Shown: piece after piece, positions 1-8,578 of the stretch
Layout of the letters: the number at the start of each line of letters is the position of its first letter
How positions within the stretch are numbered: the stretch's first letter is position 1
From: Halorussus salilacus
Lineage (GTDB): Archaea; Halobacteriota; Halobacteria; Halobacteriales; Haladaptataceae
Direction of reading: 5' to 3'
NCBI RefSeq assembly: GCF_024138125.1
Contig: NZ_CP099993.1
Location: 2,232,001-2,296,000, forward strand
DNA length: 64,000 bases
Notes under the pieces: generated by a model
Databases searched by the model: none
The model's input: the letters and a program-made list of their open reading frames with translations, nothing else
Told to the model about the DNA's origin: nothing
Translations under genes and position numbers: made by a program

Positions 1-747
1 TCGGTGGTCGAGGAGTTCGAGGGGGTCGAGTACGTGCCGACCGAGCGCGACGAGGGGCCGCAGGCCGCCAGAAGCCTCGGCGCGGAGCGCGCGAGCGGGG
101 CGTACGTCCAGTTCCTCGACGACGACGACCGGCTCGCGCCCGACAAGCTTCGCAAGCAGGTCCCCCTGCTCGACCCCCCCGTCGGGGTGGTCTACTCCGG
201 GATGGTGGACGAGGACCGGGGCGAACTCCTCCCGAACCCCGAGGTCCGGGGCGACGTGCTGGAGTACGCGCTGGAGATGCGGACGTTCCCCTGCATCAAC
301 TCCACGATGCTGATCGACGCCGACGTGCTGGCGAAGATTCTCCCGCTCGGCCACCGCCACGGGGCCGACGACACGGGCACGAAGATCGAACTCGCGCTCC
401 ACACGGAGTTCGACTTCGTGAACGAACCCCTCGTCCACCGCGGCCGGACCGACTCGTCGTTGTCGGACTCGTGGGCGTATCTGGAGGGTCGCAAGCGAGT
501 GATAGAGACCTTCGCCGACGTGTATCGCCGATTTCCGCCGCGGGTCCGGCGGCGCGCGCTCCGGGAGACCCACTATCAGGCCGGGCGGAAGCTCATCGAC
601 GAACAGGGCTGGTCGCCGAGGGCGACCGCCGAGTTCGCCCGCGCGGCGTACTACACCCCCGACCGCCGGGCCGACTACGTCGGCGAGTGCCTCGGGTCGG
701 TGCTGGGTCGGCCGGGCGTGCGCGCGGCCGACCGACTGCTGTCTTGA
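1..747 (+). CDS. Glycosyltransferase family 2, 5' truncated by window edge
   Basis: The reading frame is open from base 1, so the true start lies upstream of the window. The remaining 248 residues contain the second half of a GT-A fold: an ARSLG segment followed by YVQFLDDDDRLAPDKL, the acidic DxD-type metal and nucleotide-sugar site. The visible part lacks membrane segments, so it is probably a cytoplasmic or peripheral transferase that adds a sugar from a nucleotide donor. The acceptor cannot be read from the sequence. The C-terminal 100 residues are Arg/Tyr-rich helices, as in other haloarchaeal GT2 proteins. The gene converges on the kinase gene that follows. Confidence 0.85.
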   Translation, partial: SVVEEFEGVEYVPTERDEGPQAARSLGAERASGAYVQFLDDDDRLAPDKLRKQVPLLDPPVGVVYSGMVDEDRGELLPNPEVRGDVLEYALEMRTFPCINSTMLIDADVLAKILPLGHRHGADDTGTKIELALHTEFDFVNEPLVHRGRTDSSLSDSWAYLEGRKRVIETFADVYRRFPPRVRRRALRETHYQAGRKLIDEQGWSPRATAEFARAAYYTPDRRADYVGECLGSVLGRPGVRAADRLLS

Positions 748-777
748 ATCGCTGTCCTGAATCTGCTGTCCTGAATC
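738..777. repeat. Three short direct repeats at the GT2 3' end
   Basis: The 13-base unit gctgtcctgaatc occurs at 738-750 (one mismatch), 751-763 and 765-777. The first copy overlaps the stop codon of the GT2 gene, so the repeat may have arisen by slippage and supplies repeated tga triplets. Confidence 0.7.
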
Positions 778-790
778 GACGCTCGGCGTC

Positions 791-1321
791 TCAGACGCTG
801 GCGTCGCCCACAGCGGTCGCCGACGTCGGGAAGTGTTCGTCGACCTGCCGGAGGGTCGATTCGAGGCCGTCGGAGTTGTCGACCGTGACGTGGTCGCGCG
901 CGAGCGGGTCGAACGTCTCGCGGTACATCTCGTGGACCTCGAAGTCGGCGTCGCTCTCGTCGCCCTCGCGGCTCCGGATGCGCTTTTTCACGACGCCCAC
1001 GTCGCACTCGACCTTGACCAGTCGGAACTCCGCGTCGAGGACCTCCGAGAGGGACGCCGCCTTCTCTCGGCGTTCCTCGTCCTGGAACGTGCCGTCGAGG
1101 ACGACGCTGTCACCGCCCTCGATGGTCGCACGCGCGCGGCCGAACAGTTCGTCGTACACCATCCGGGACTCCTCCTCGGTGTAGTCGGGGTCGGTGAGTA
1201 TCTCCTTGCGGACCACGTCGGTCCGGAGGAGTCGGCCGTCGACGCGGTCGGCGATGGTCTCGGCGACGGTGGTCTTGCCGACGCCGGGCAGCCCGCACAC
1301 CACGACCAGCGAGTCGGTCAT
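791..1321 (-). CDS. Predicted P-loop kinase (AAA/zeta-toxin-like, COG0645 type)
   Basis: This 176-residue protein starts with a hydrophobic strand and a perfect Walker A motif, GLPGVGKTTVA, at about residues 9-19. A LLRTDVVRKEI segment follows, as in small-molecule and gluconate-type kinases where that Asp binds substrate. VVLDGTFQDEERR, near residue 75, is the typical second strand with a substrate-binding Asp. The start was set at the ATG at 1321 because the Walker strand begins only five residues later; a longer in-frame extension is Arg/Ser-rich and unlike a haloarchaeal protein. The substrate is unknown. It is divergent from the PLP gene at 1609. Confidence 0.8.
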   Translation of the reverse strand: MTDSLVVVCGLPGVGKTTVAETIADRVDGRLLRTDVVRKEILTDPDYTEEESRMVYDELFGRARATIEGGDSVVLDGTFQDEERREKAASLSEVLDAEFRLVKVECDVGVVKKRIRSREGDESDADFEVHEMYRETFDPLARDHVTVDNSDGLESTLRQVDEHFPTSATAVGDASV

Positions 1322-1578
1322 CGGTACCACCGTCCGGCGTTCGGACGCCTCGTGCCAGCGACTGGGGGTCCCCGGGTCATCCTGATTACCGTTATTCTGG
1401 CGAGGGACCCCTAATGAATGTGTGGTACTCGATTCGCCACTTGCGGTTCGGAAACACGTTTCGATGCTCGGGACGCGAGTGACCGTCCTTCGGTCGCGGG
1501 AGAAGGGACTCTGGTTTTTCGAATCACTACCCCGGATTTCGAAACGAATTCGAAGTGTCATTGGTTCGATGACCGGAA

Positions 1579-1583
1579 TTTAT
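1579..1583 (+). promoter_or_regulatory. TATA-like box of the PLP gamma-lyase/synthase gene
   Basis: The sequence tttat is centred 28 bases above the ATG at 1609 within a GC-rich setting. This spacing fits transcription starting at or next to the start codon (leaderless mRNA). Confidence 0.5.
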
Positions 1584-1608
1584 CACGGCGGTGTTCCCAG
1601 TCGTATCC

Positions 1609-2769
1609 ATGGACGACCACCACCGGTTCGAGACCAAAGAGGTCCACGCGGGCGGGAACGACGACCAGCACGGCGCGCTCAACACGCCCATCTACGCGAC
1701 CTCGACCTACGAGTACGAGACGCCGACCGAACTGGAGGGCGACCACCGATACTCTAGGATGTCGGAACCGACCCGCGACGACCTCGAAGCCGCGTTCGCC
1801 GACCTCGAAGGCGGCGAGCACGCCTCGGCGTTCGCCAGCGGCATGGCCGCCATCGACGCCGTGTTCTCGTTGCTCTCGGCGGGCGACCACGTAGTCGCGG
1901 GCCGGAACCTCTACGCCGAGACCCACGAACTCCTGACGAAGGTCTACGCCGACTACGGGGTCGAACTGACGACCGTGGACGTGACCGACGCCGACGCCGT
2001 CGCCGACGCGGTCCGGCCCGAGACCGCGATGGTGTACGTCGAGACGCCGACCAACCCGATGCTCCGCATCGCCGACATCGAGGCGGCGGCCGAGGCCGCC
2101 CACGCCCACGACGCGGTCCTCGCGGTCGACAACACCTTCTCGTCGCCCGCCCTCCAGCGACCGCTCGAACTCGGTGCCGACATCGTGGTCGAGTCGATGA
2201 CGAAGTACCTCGGGGGCCACTCCGACGTGCTCGCGGGCGCGGTCGCCATCCGCGACGACGACCTCGCCGAGCGAATCGCCTACTACCAGTACGCCCGCGG
2301 CGGGATTCCGAGCCCCTTCGACTGCTTTCTGGTCCGGCGGGGAATCCGGACCCTCTCGGCCCGGATGGAGCGCCACTGCCGGAACGGCCGCGCCGTGGCC
2401 GAGTTCCTCGACGACCACCCGAAGGTCGAGCGCGTCTACTACCCCGGTCTGGAGTCGCACCCGAACCACGAGGTCGCCGACCGCCAGATGGCCGACTTCG
2501 GCGGGATGGTGAGCTTCGAACTCGCGGGCGGCATCTCGGAGGCCAGCGCGTTCGTCTCGAACCTCGAAGTCGTGGCGCTCGCCGAGAGTCTGGGCGGGGT
2601 CGAGAGCCTCGCCGAACAGCCAGCGACGATGACCCATCAGGACTTCTCGGAGGCGGAACTGGCCGAGGCTGGCATCCCGGCGAGCCTCGTCCGACTCAGC
2701 GTCGGCACCGAACACGAAGACGACCTCCTCGACGACGTGGGGCAGGCGCTCGACGCCGCCTTCGAGTGA
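1609..2769 (+). CDS. Cys/Met metabolism PLP enzyme (cystathionine gamma-synthase/lyase family)
   Basis: This 386-residue protein is normal length for the family. The PLP-binding lysine is K199 in SMTKYLGGHSDVLAG. The strand AVDNTFSSP near residue 172 carries the Asp that contacts the PLP nitrogen, and YSRMSEPT near residue 48 corresponds to the usual YSR.GNPT phosphate-binding segment. The enzyme acts on sulfur amino acids (cystathionine, homocysteine or methionine) in the cytoplasm; synthase and lyase activity cannot be separated from sequence. The ATG at 1609 is preferred over the GTG at 1591 because of the TATA spacing. The M20 peptidase gene follows after two bases, so the two are probably co-transcribed. 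Confidence 0.9.
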   Translation: MDDHHRFETKEVHAGGNDDQHGALNTPIYATSTYEYETPTELEGDHRYSRMSEPTRDDLEAAFADLEGGEHASAFASGMAAIDAVFSLLSAGDHVVAGRNLYAETHELLTKVYADYGVELTTVDVTDADAVADAVRPETAMVYVETPTNPMLRIADIEAAAEAAHAHDAVLAVDNTFSSPALQRPLELGADIVVESMTKYLGGHSDVLAGAVAIRDDDLAERIAYYQYARGGIPSPFDCFLVRRGIRTLSARMERHCRNGRAVAEFLDDHPKVERVYYPGLESHPNHEVADRQMADFGGMVSFELAGGISEASAFVSNLEVVALAESLGGVESLAEQPATMTHQDFSEAELAEAGIPASLVRLSVGTEHEDDLLDDVGQALDAAFE

Positions 2770-2771
2770 CC

Positions 2772-3932
2772 ATGGCGAGCGAACTGGCCGAACTCGCGGC
2801 CGACCTCGTCCGCATCGAGACCGAGAACCCGCCGGGCGACGAGGCCCCCTGCGCGGAGTTCGTGGCCGAGTGGTTCGACGAGTGCGGCGTCGACGCCGCG
2901 CTCGTCGAGGAACCGGACCCCGAGCGCCCGCAGGCGGTCGCGACGGTCGGGGACCCCGAGGGCGAGGGCCCGACGCTCGTCCTCAACGGCCACACCGACG
3001 TTGTGCCCGCGGGCGACCGCGAGGCGTGGAGTCACGACCCCTACGCCGGTGAAATCACCGACGGCCGTCTCTACGGCCGGGGCGCGGTCGACATGAAGAC
3101 CGGCCTCGCACTCGCGATGCTCGCGGCGCGGGACCTCGCGCCCGACATCGAGTCGGGCGACCTCGACGGCGCGCTCCGGGTCCACGCCGCGATGGGCGAG
3201 GAGACCGGCGACCCCGGCACCCGCGCGCTCCTCGACGCGGGCTACGGCGGCGACGTCGCGGTCGTCCTCGAACCCACCGACTTCCGGGTCGCCACCCGGG
3301 CGAAGGGGGTCGCCACCTACCGGGTCGGCGTCTCGGGCGCGGCCTCCCACGCCAGCCACCCCGACGAGGGGACGAACGCGCTCGATTCGGCCCGGCCCGT
3401 GCTCGACGCCATCGACGCCTACGACGCCCGGCTCCGCGAGCGCGAGGACGACCTCTGCGGCCGGGCGTACGCCACCGTCACCGAGTTCGAGGCGGGCACC
3501 GACTCGAACATGGCCGTCATCCCCGAGCGCGCGGAGTTCCTGCTCGACCGGCGCATCCTCCCCGACGAGGAGTTCGGGGCGGTCGAGGACGAACTCGACG
3601 ACCTGTTCGCGAGCGTCGAGCGCGAGGCGGGCGTCGAGACCCACCGCGAACTGGTCCAGCACTACGCCTCCGCGGGGATTCCCGACGACGCGCCGGTCGC
3701 CCGGCGATTCAGGGCGCTGTCGGCCGAGCTGGCCGACGCCCCCGACGAGCCGTGGGGGATGGAGGCCGCGACCGACGCCCGGGAGTTCGTGAAAGACGGT
3801 ACCGACGCCATCATCTGGGGGCCGGGGAACCTCTCGCAGGCCCACGCCGCCGACGAGTACGTCGAACTCGACGACGCCGCGCTCGGTCTGGAGATTCTCG
3901 AACGGGCGGCGCGCGAACTGCTGTCGGCGTAG
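2772..3932 (+). CDS. M20 family metallopeptidase (ArgE/DapE type)
   Basis: This 386-residue protein shows the full di-zinc set of the ArgE/DapE family: NGHTDVVP (H74, D76), GAVDMKTG (D107), AMGEETGDPG (catalytic and metal Glu at 143-144), and a late AHAADEY histidine. The dimerisation domain lies at about 175-290 and includes GAASHASHPDEG. It probably removes an acyl group from an amino acid such as N-succinyl-diaminopimelate or N-acetyl-ornithine; the exact substrate is not readable. A GTG at 2766 overlaps the upstream stop codon, but the ATG at 2772 is a more conventional start. Confidence 0.88.
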   Translation: MASELAELAADLVRIETENPPGDEAPCAEFVAEWFDECGVDAALVEEPDPERPQAVATVGDPEGEGPTLVLNGHTDVVPAGDREAWSHDPYAGEITDGRLYGRGAVDMKTGLALAMLAARDLAPDIESGDLDGALRVHAAMGEETGDPGTRALLDAGYGGDVAVVLEPTDFRVATRAKGVATYRVGVSGAASHASHPDEGTNALDSARPVLDAIDAYDARLREREDDLCGRAYATVTEFEAGTDSNMAVIPERAEFLLDRRILPDEEFGAVEDELDDLFASVEREAGVETHRELVQHYASAGIPDDAPVARRFRALSAELADAPDEPWGMEAATDAREFVKDGTDAIIWGPGNLSQAHAADEYVELDDAALGLEILERAARELLSA

Positions 3933-4013
3933 CGGGCCGGGTCGGGCGACGCTCGGCTCGACCTTCGTCGGGGAACCGCAACCGTAATTGTCGCCCCGCG
4001 AACCGTCACCAGT

Positions 4014-4667
4014 ATGCTGACGGAACTCGCCCGAGCGTACTCGGCGGTGTTCGCGCCCGAGCTGTTCGTCCTCGTCTGCACGCTCGCGCTCGCCGCCTAC
4101 GAGCTGCGCGCCGGGTCGGCCGCGACGCGGCCGACCCGGCGCGAATCCGAGACGACCCGGCGCGAATCCGGGTCTCGCATCGCCTCGCTGGTCGCTCGCG
4201 TCGGCCCGCGCCTGCTCACCGTGGTCGTCGGGTGGGCGGTCGCGTTCGCCATCTACCAGTCGACCGACCTCCTGTTCGACCCCGTCCCGGCGTGGGGGTC
4301 GGACCTCACCGGGAGCCTCGGGGTCGGAATCGGCATGCTCCTCATCGGCGTCGCGTGGTGGGCCCGCGGGTGGGGGACTCACGTCCCGCGGTTCGCCGCG
4401 GTGCTGTTCGCGGTCACGGTCGTCCACGCCGCGGTGACGCCGTTCTGGGACGCGTCGAGCCACGTCGCGTACACCGCGGCTCCGGCGGGCTACCTCGCGG
4501 TGGCCGACCGGCGGTTCGCGCCCGTGCTGGCGGTGCCGGTCGGCATGGTCGCGGCCCGACCGCTCGCTGGCGCGCACACATGGCTCGAATCGGTCGGGGG
4601 GTTCGCACTCGCGGCCGTCTTCGTCGCCGCGGTGCTCGTCCGGTCGCCCGCGGCTCGCGCGGAGTGA
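4014..4667 (+). CDS. Multi-pass membrane protein, possibly degenerate PAP2-like
   Basis: This 217-residue protein has about six hydrophobic segments and an Arg/Glu-rich duplicated loop (TRRESETTRRES) near residue 42. The order SSHV ... RPLAGAHTWLESVGGFALA in the last third resembles the PSGH and SRxxxxxHxxxD motifs of PAP2 phosphatases, but the residues do not match well, so catalytic activity is doubtful. No other family is recognised. It follows the M20 gene by about 80 bases with its own start. Confidence 0.6.
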   Translation: MLTELARAYSAVFAPELFVLVCTLALAAYELRAGSAATRPTRRESETTRRESGSRIASLVARVGPRLLTVVVGWAVAFAIYQSTDLLFDPVPAWGSDLTGSLGVGIGMLLIGVAWWARGWGTHVPRFAAVLFAVTVVHAAVTPFWDASSHVAYTAAPAGYLAVADRRFAPVLAVPVGMVAARPLAGAHTWLESVGGFALAAVFVAAVLVRSPAARAE

Positions 4668-4692
4668 CCCGCGCTCCCCGCGGTCGGCGACT

Positions 4693-5412
4693 TCAGAGCG
4701 ACACGTCGGAGAGGTCGGCGTCCAGCTCCGCGACGTGGTCGTTGAACGCCTCGACGAACTCCCCCACGTCCTCCGCGAGCTTGCGAACGTCGCGCGCTGA
4801 GGGATGTTCGTACTGCGAGAGGAGGTAGACGCCGCCCTCGCCGCCGACCCGGAGGTACGACGCGCCGTCGCGGTTCCACTTGAGCTCCCACCGGGTGCCC
4901 GACACCCTGGTCGAGAAGGTGCCGTACTCCTCGCCCTCGTATCGGGAGAGTTCGAGCGCCATCCTGTCTGCGGCGTCGCGCACGCGGTCGAGGATGCGGT
5001 CGCGCTCGGCCACCACCGACTCGGTCGAGGCCACCTCGGGGAAGTCGGCCGACACGTCGTCGAGGACGCCCTCCAGCGACGCGACGTACTCGTTGTACGA
5101 CTCGACGAACGCGGCGTAGTCGTCCATCGCGGTCGCGAGGTCCTCTGGGTCGGGCGGGTGCTTTGTCGAGACGACGTACGTCTCCGCCGACCCGCCGTCG
5201 AACCGGAGGTACTGGAGCGCCCCGGCCTCGTACTTGAGCGTCCACTCGCCCGCGTCGGTCGCGAACGTCCGCGACCCGTAGTCGCCGCCCTGCAGGAGCG
5301 CGAGTTCGCGGGCCATCTCTCCGGCGTGGTCGGCGACTTCGGCGACCACCGCGTCGCGGCGCTCGGCGGCGTCGTCGGTCGACGCGACCGGCTTCTCGGT
5401 CGGCTCGGTCAT
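4693..5412 (-). CDS. Haloarchaeal protein of unknown function built from two tandem domains
   Basis: This 239-residue acidic soluble protein has no signal peptide or membrane segment. It consists of two copies of a domain of about 105 residues. Each copy runs: a helix with RDxxxxxVxDxAxxMAxEL, a GxxYG turn, a strand with WxLKxxxxxxxYLR, a YxxSxxHP strand-turn, and a last helix ending in LxxxLxDVS. The copies begin near residues 19 and 127. The duplication suggests a pseudo-dimer. The start at 5412 was chosen because upstream codons are Arg-rich and non-haloarchaeal in composition. No function can be assigned. Confidence 0.7.
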   Translation of the reverse strand: MTEPTEKPVASTDDAAERRDAVVAEVADHAGEMARELALLQGGDYGSRTFATDAGEWTLKYEAGALQYLRFDGGSAETYVVSTKHPPDPEDLATAMDDYAAFVESYNEYVASLEGVLDDVSADFPEVASTESVVAERDRILDRVRDAADRMALELSRYEGEEYGTFSTRVSGTRWELKWNRDGASYLRVGGEGGVYLLSQYEHPSARDVRKLAEDVGEFVEAFNDHVAELDADLSDVSL

Positions 5413-5597
5413 CGTCGGTTCGAGGGACGCTGGGGGTATAAGCGCCGCGTCTCGCCCGGCCGAGCGAGTGCCGGACGGGAAACGCGACGGGGCCGGGGAA
5501 ACGTCTGTGGACCGATAGATTTTACGGCGGCGCGTTAGAAGCGCCGCGTGAGCGCCCGCGCGACGCCACTCGGCACATCCGCGACCTCCCCACACCC

Positions 5598-6902
5598 ATG
5601 ACTGGCTCACCCAGACGGCTCCTCGACAGATTCGCGTTCGTCGGGCTGTTCGGCGCGGTGATCGCCTACGGACTCGTCCGAAGCCTCGACGTGCTCACGT
5701 TCCGACTCGACCTCGTGGTGGTTGTCCTCGTCGTCGTCGTCCTCCAGGCCGTGCTCTCGCAGGTCGTGTTCTCGGGGTTCATCTCGGTCTCGTCGGCGCT
5801 GTTGGCCGGGAAGGTGCTGTGGTCCTCGCGGGGCGGCCCGCCGACGCCCACCGACGAACCGGTCGACGCAATCGTCCCGGTCTACCGGGACGCCAACGTC
5901 CTCGACGTGAGCGTCGGCCACCTGCTCGACTCGACCCAGCCCGTTCGCGTGACCGTGGTGGTCGAGCCCGACGACGCCCCGAGCCTGCGCCGCGCCCGCG
6001 AACTCGCGGCCGCCCACGGGGCGGTCGAGTGTCTGGTCAACACCCGCTCCCCCGGTTCGAAGGCTGGCGCGGTGAACTACGCCGCCGAGGTCACCGATTC
6101 GGAGTACCTCGCGGTGTTCGACGCCGACGAGGCGGTCGACCCCGACTTCCTCGCGGGGGCGGTCGCCGAGCTCGGCGAGTACGACGTGGTTCAGGGCCGG
6201 ACGGTGCCCCGTGCGACGGGCCTCGTCGAGTCGCTGGCGTACTACGAGTCGGTCCTGCTGAGCTACGCGGGACGGCGGCTGTTGAGCCTGTTCACGGGGT
6301 TCCAGATGGCCGCGAGTCGGGCGGTCGTCATGCGCCGGTCGGCGTTCGAGCGCGTCGGCGGGTACGACACCGGGGCGCTGACCGAGGACTATCGATTCGC
6401 CCACCAGTGCTACCGCAACCGACTCGCGGTCCGGGAGCTACTCGCGCACCCCTCGCGCATCGAGGCCGCCCACACCCTCCGGGACTGGTGGGGCCAGCGA
6501 AAGCGCTGGATGACGGGCTACGCCCAGGTGCTCCGGCTCCAGACCCGCGCGGCGGTCCCGCCGCGGGACCGCCGCGACCTCTTCAGCGTCGCCATCTGCG
6601 CGGGGTCGGTCGTGGGAAGCCTGCTGCTGGTCTCCGTGCTGGTGAAGTTCACGGTGTTCGCGCTCGCGGTCGACGCACCGTTCTCGGCGCTGCCGGTCGT
6701 CGCGGTCGTGGCGTCGGCCGGGACGCTCCGAGTCGCCGACCGCCTGACCGGCGCGGTCGAGCGGGTGGGGTGGGTGTGGGTGCTCGCGCCGCTGGTGTTC
6801 CCGCTGTACGGGCTCGCGGCGACGAAGGCGCTGGTCGAGTACGCGTTCAGCTGGAGCGGCGAGTGGTACCACGCCGAGAAGCGGGCCGACGAGGGGGTCT
6901 GA
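5598..6902 (+). CDS. Processive family 2 glycosyltransferase (cellulose/hyaluronan synthase-like)
   Basis: This 434-residue protein has two N-terminal membrane helices (about 11-75), a cytoplasmic GT-A domain and three C-terminal helices. The domain carries the processive GT2 signature: VYRD near 95, DAD at 175-177 (metal and UDP-sugar), TED at 262-264 (catalytic base) and QRKRW at 300-304 (nascent polymer site). It is therefore likely to polymerise or transfer sugars from UDP-sugars at the membrane and perhaps extrude the product. No partner synthase or export gene lies next to it. Confidence 0.85.
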   Translation: MTGSPRRLLDRFAFVGLFGAVIAYGLVRSLDVLTFRLDLVVVVLVVVVLQAVLSQVVFSGFISVSSALLAGKVLWSSRGGPPTPTDEPVDAIVPVYRDANVLDVSVGHLLDSTQPVRVTVVVEPDDAPSLRRARELAAAHGAVECLVNTRSPGSKAGAVNYAAEVTDSEYLAVFDADEAVDPDFLAGAVAELGEYDVVQGRTVPRATGLVESLAYYESVLLSYAGRRLLSLFTGFQMAASRAVVMRRSAFERVGGYDTGALTEDYRFAHQCYRNRLAVRELLAHPSRIEAAHTLRDWWGQRKRWMTGYAQVLRLQTRAAVPPRDRRDLFSVAICAGSVVGSLLLVSVLVKFTVFALAVDAPFSALPVVAVVASAGTLRVADRLTGAVERVGWVWVLAPLVFPLYGLAATKALVEYAFSWSGEWYHAEKRADEGV

Positions 6903-6912
6903 GGGCTCTGCC

Positions 6913-8214
6913 CTACGCCCGCCACCGGAGGTAGCCGCCACCGCCGACCAGCCCGAGCGAGACCAGACTCAGCCCGAGCTGGACGCCGGTGAACCAGTAG
7001 GGGAGCGCCGGAACCGCGCCCCTGAGCAGGCTCACCGCGGGGTCGAGGACCGGAATCCGGTCGGCGTCGGCGGTGTTGACGGTGCCGTATCGCTCGCCGG
7101 TCGGGCGTTCGCCCTCGGGGAGGCGGTCGGCCTCGTAGGGAATCTGGTCGGTGGTGGCGCTCCAGACGACCGTCCCGTTCCGGTCGACCTCGACGACGCG
7201 CTTGTTGAGGGTGTCGGTGACCAGCGTGTTGCCGTTGTCGAGTCGGTCGGCGTCGCGGGGCCAGTCGAGCGCGATTCCGCCCACGGTGTCGAGTTCCCAC
7301 GCGACTTCCCACTCGTCGGTCGACTCGTTCAGGTGGAGTTCGACGATGCGGTTGTTGTCGCTGTCGGCGACCAGCACTGCGCCCTCGCCGAGCCACTGGG
7401 GATTGTGCTGGTGGTCGAGCACCTCGGGGTCGCCACACCGCACGTCGCCGTCGCCGTCGGTGTCTCGGAGCTGATTGTTCCGGGTACACGAGTCGTCGTC
7501 GCCGCCGTCGTCCTCGTTGATGACCTCGACGACGCCCTCGCCGCGCTCGACCACGAGTATCTGGTTGGCGTTGCGCACCGACACGAGGTATCGCCCGTCG
7601 CCGACGACGTCCACGTCGTTGAAGTGGAGCCAGTCGGTCCTCGTGGGGTCGTCGGGCGCGTCGTAGAACTCCTCGCCGCGCCACTCCCAGACGACCTCGC
7701 CGTCCTCGACGACCGCGAGTCGCTCGTGCTCCATGTCGGTGACGAGGTACTCGCCGTCGCCCAGTCGCTCGACGTCGTGGAGTTCGCTGTTCGTCGGGGT
7801 CCGGACCGGGAACGAGTACTCCGAGACGATCTCGGGGTCGGGGTCCGACTCCGAACCGGGGTCAATGACACGGAAGCCGGTGTGGGTGCAGGGCGAGTCG
7901 TAGGGCCCACAGTCGTCGTATCCGGCCTGCATGAACCCGGCCGTCACGCTGCCGTTGTCGAGCATCGTCACGTCGAAGTAGCTGTCGGTGCCGCCCGACT
8001 CCCACGCGAGGTCGGTCCCCTCGAACAGCGCGACGCTCCCGTGGTCGTGCCACCCCGGACCGCCGCCCTGTATTCCGACGAGGGTTCGGAGCGTCTCGTC
8101 TTCGCCGGTATCGACGCTCCGGTCGGGGGTGACGAGCGCGCTGACCGCGAGCGTCGAGGCGAGGAGGACGACGCCGAGAACGACGAGGACCGTACTGCGC
8201 GTCCGTGTGTCCAT
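6913..8214 (-). CDS. Arylsulfotransferase (ASST)-like beta-propeller, membrane-anchored
   Basis: This 433-residue protein has an N-terminal hydrophobic segment (residues 8-27) and a C-terminal membrane helix (about 405-428). Between them are repeated HDV/HFNDV/HQHNPQWL and LDNGNTLVTD blades, with VxEVDxxGxVVW repeats typical of ASST-family propellers. His-containing blade motifs such as HNP resemble the sulfotransferase active-site region, but the exact catalytic His is not certain. The propeller probably faces outside the cell. An extracellular binding or scaffolding role is an alternative. The gene converges on the processive GT2 gene. Confidence 0.75.
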   Translation of the reverse strand: MDTRTRSTVLVVLGVVLLASTLAVSALVTPDRSVDTGEDETLRTLVGIQGGGPGWHDHGSVALFEGTDLAWESGGTDSYFDVTMLDNGSVTAGFMQAGYDDCGPYDSPCTHTGFRVIDPGSESDPDPEIVSEYSFPVRTPTNSELHDVERLGDGEYLVTDMEHERLAVVEDGEVVWEWRGEEFYDAPDDPTRTDWLHFNDVDVVGDGRYLVSVRNANQILVVERGEGVVEVINEDDGGDDDSCTRNNQLRDTDGDGDVRCGDPEVLDHQHNPQWLGEGAVLVADSDNNRIVELHLNESTDEWEVAWELDTVGGIALDWPRDADRLDNGNTLVTDTLNKRVVEVDRNGTVVWSATTDQIPYEADRLPEGERPTGERYGTVNTADADRIPVLDPAVSLLRGAVPALPYWFTGVQLGLSLVSLGLVGGGGYLRWRA

Positions 8215-8286
8215 CTACCGAGCTATGCTCAGCGCCCTCGTGAAAAACCTTCGAAGTCGCTGGTCGGAGGTCGAATCCGGGCGCTC

Positions 8287-8500
8287 CGCTCGGCGTTCGT
8301 TGAGTGCGGGAAGAAGTGGGCCGGCGCAGATGTCGAACTCGCCGAGACGGTCCGGGCGTGTGGCGCTTCGCGCCATTCCGGGCGTGCGACTCGTCTGCTC
8401 GAATCTGCTCGGCGTCACGATTCCCGCACTCGGAACGCCTCGCTGTCGCTCGGCGTTCGTTGAGTGCGGGAAAGGTAGTGGGCCGGCGCAGATTCGAACT
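8287..8500. repeat. Duplicated tRNA-Pro 3' end with flanking DNA, enclosing an inverted repeat
   Basis: A block of 26 identical bases starting cgctcggcgttcgttgagtg occurs at 8287-8312 and 8447-8472. In both places it is followed by gtgggccggcgcagat and a near-identical tcgaact, which is the 3' end of the tRNA gene. The copies are about 160 bases apart. In addition 8421-8439 and about 8452-8472 form an imperfect inverted repeat (ttcccgcact ... agtgcgggaa). Duplicated tRNA 3' ends are typical of integrase attachment sites, but the interval is tiny and has no gene. Confidence 0.7.
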
Positions 8501-8551
8501 GCGGTTACGGCCACCCGAAGGCCGAAGGATACCAAGCTACCCCACCGGCCC
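8479..8551 (-). tRNA. tRNA-Pro (anticodon CGG)
   Basis: Read on the minus strand, the 73 bases fold as a complete cloverleaf. The acceptor stem pairs GGGCCGG with CCGGCCC, the anticodon stem pairs CGGCC with GGCCG around the loop TTCGGGT, and the T arm is CGCAG-TTCGAAT-CTGCG. The loop gives anticodon CGG, reading CCG proline codons. The discriminator base is A and no CCA is encoded. There is no intron. Confidence 0.93.
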
Positions 8552-8578
8552 GCAGGTCGAACAAGGCGTGGGCCGCCT

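Noticed and set aside
2637-4577. A 646-codon minus-strand open frame
   Set aside because: It lies opposite the M20 peptidase and membrane protein genes, both with clear motifs. Its composition is that of an antisense shadow.
4014-4667. PAP2 lipid phosphatase
   Set aside because: The SSHV and AHTWLES segments lack the Arg/His residues needed, so it was listed as a membrane protein of unknown function.
8313-8339. A second tRNA gene
   Set aside because: Only about the 3' quarter of the tRNA sequence is present, with no anticodon or acceptor 5' half.
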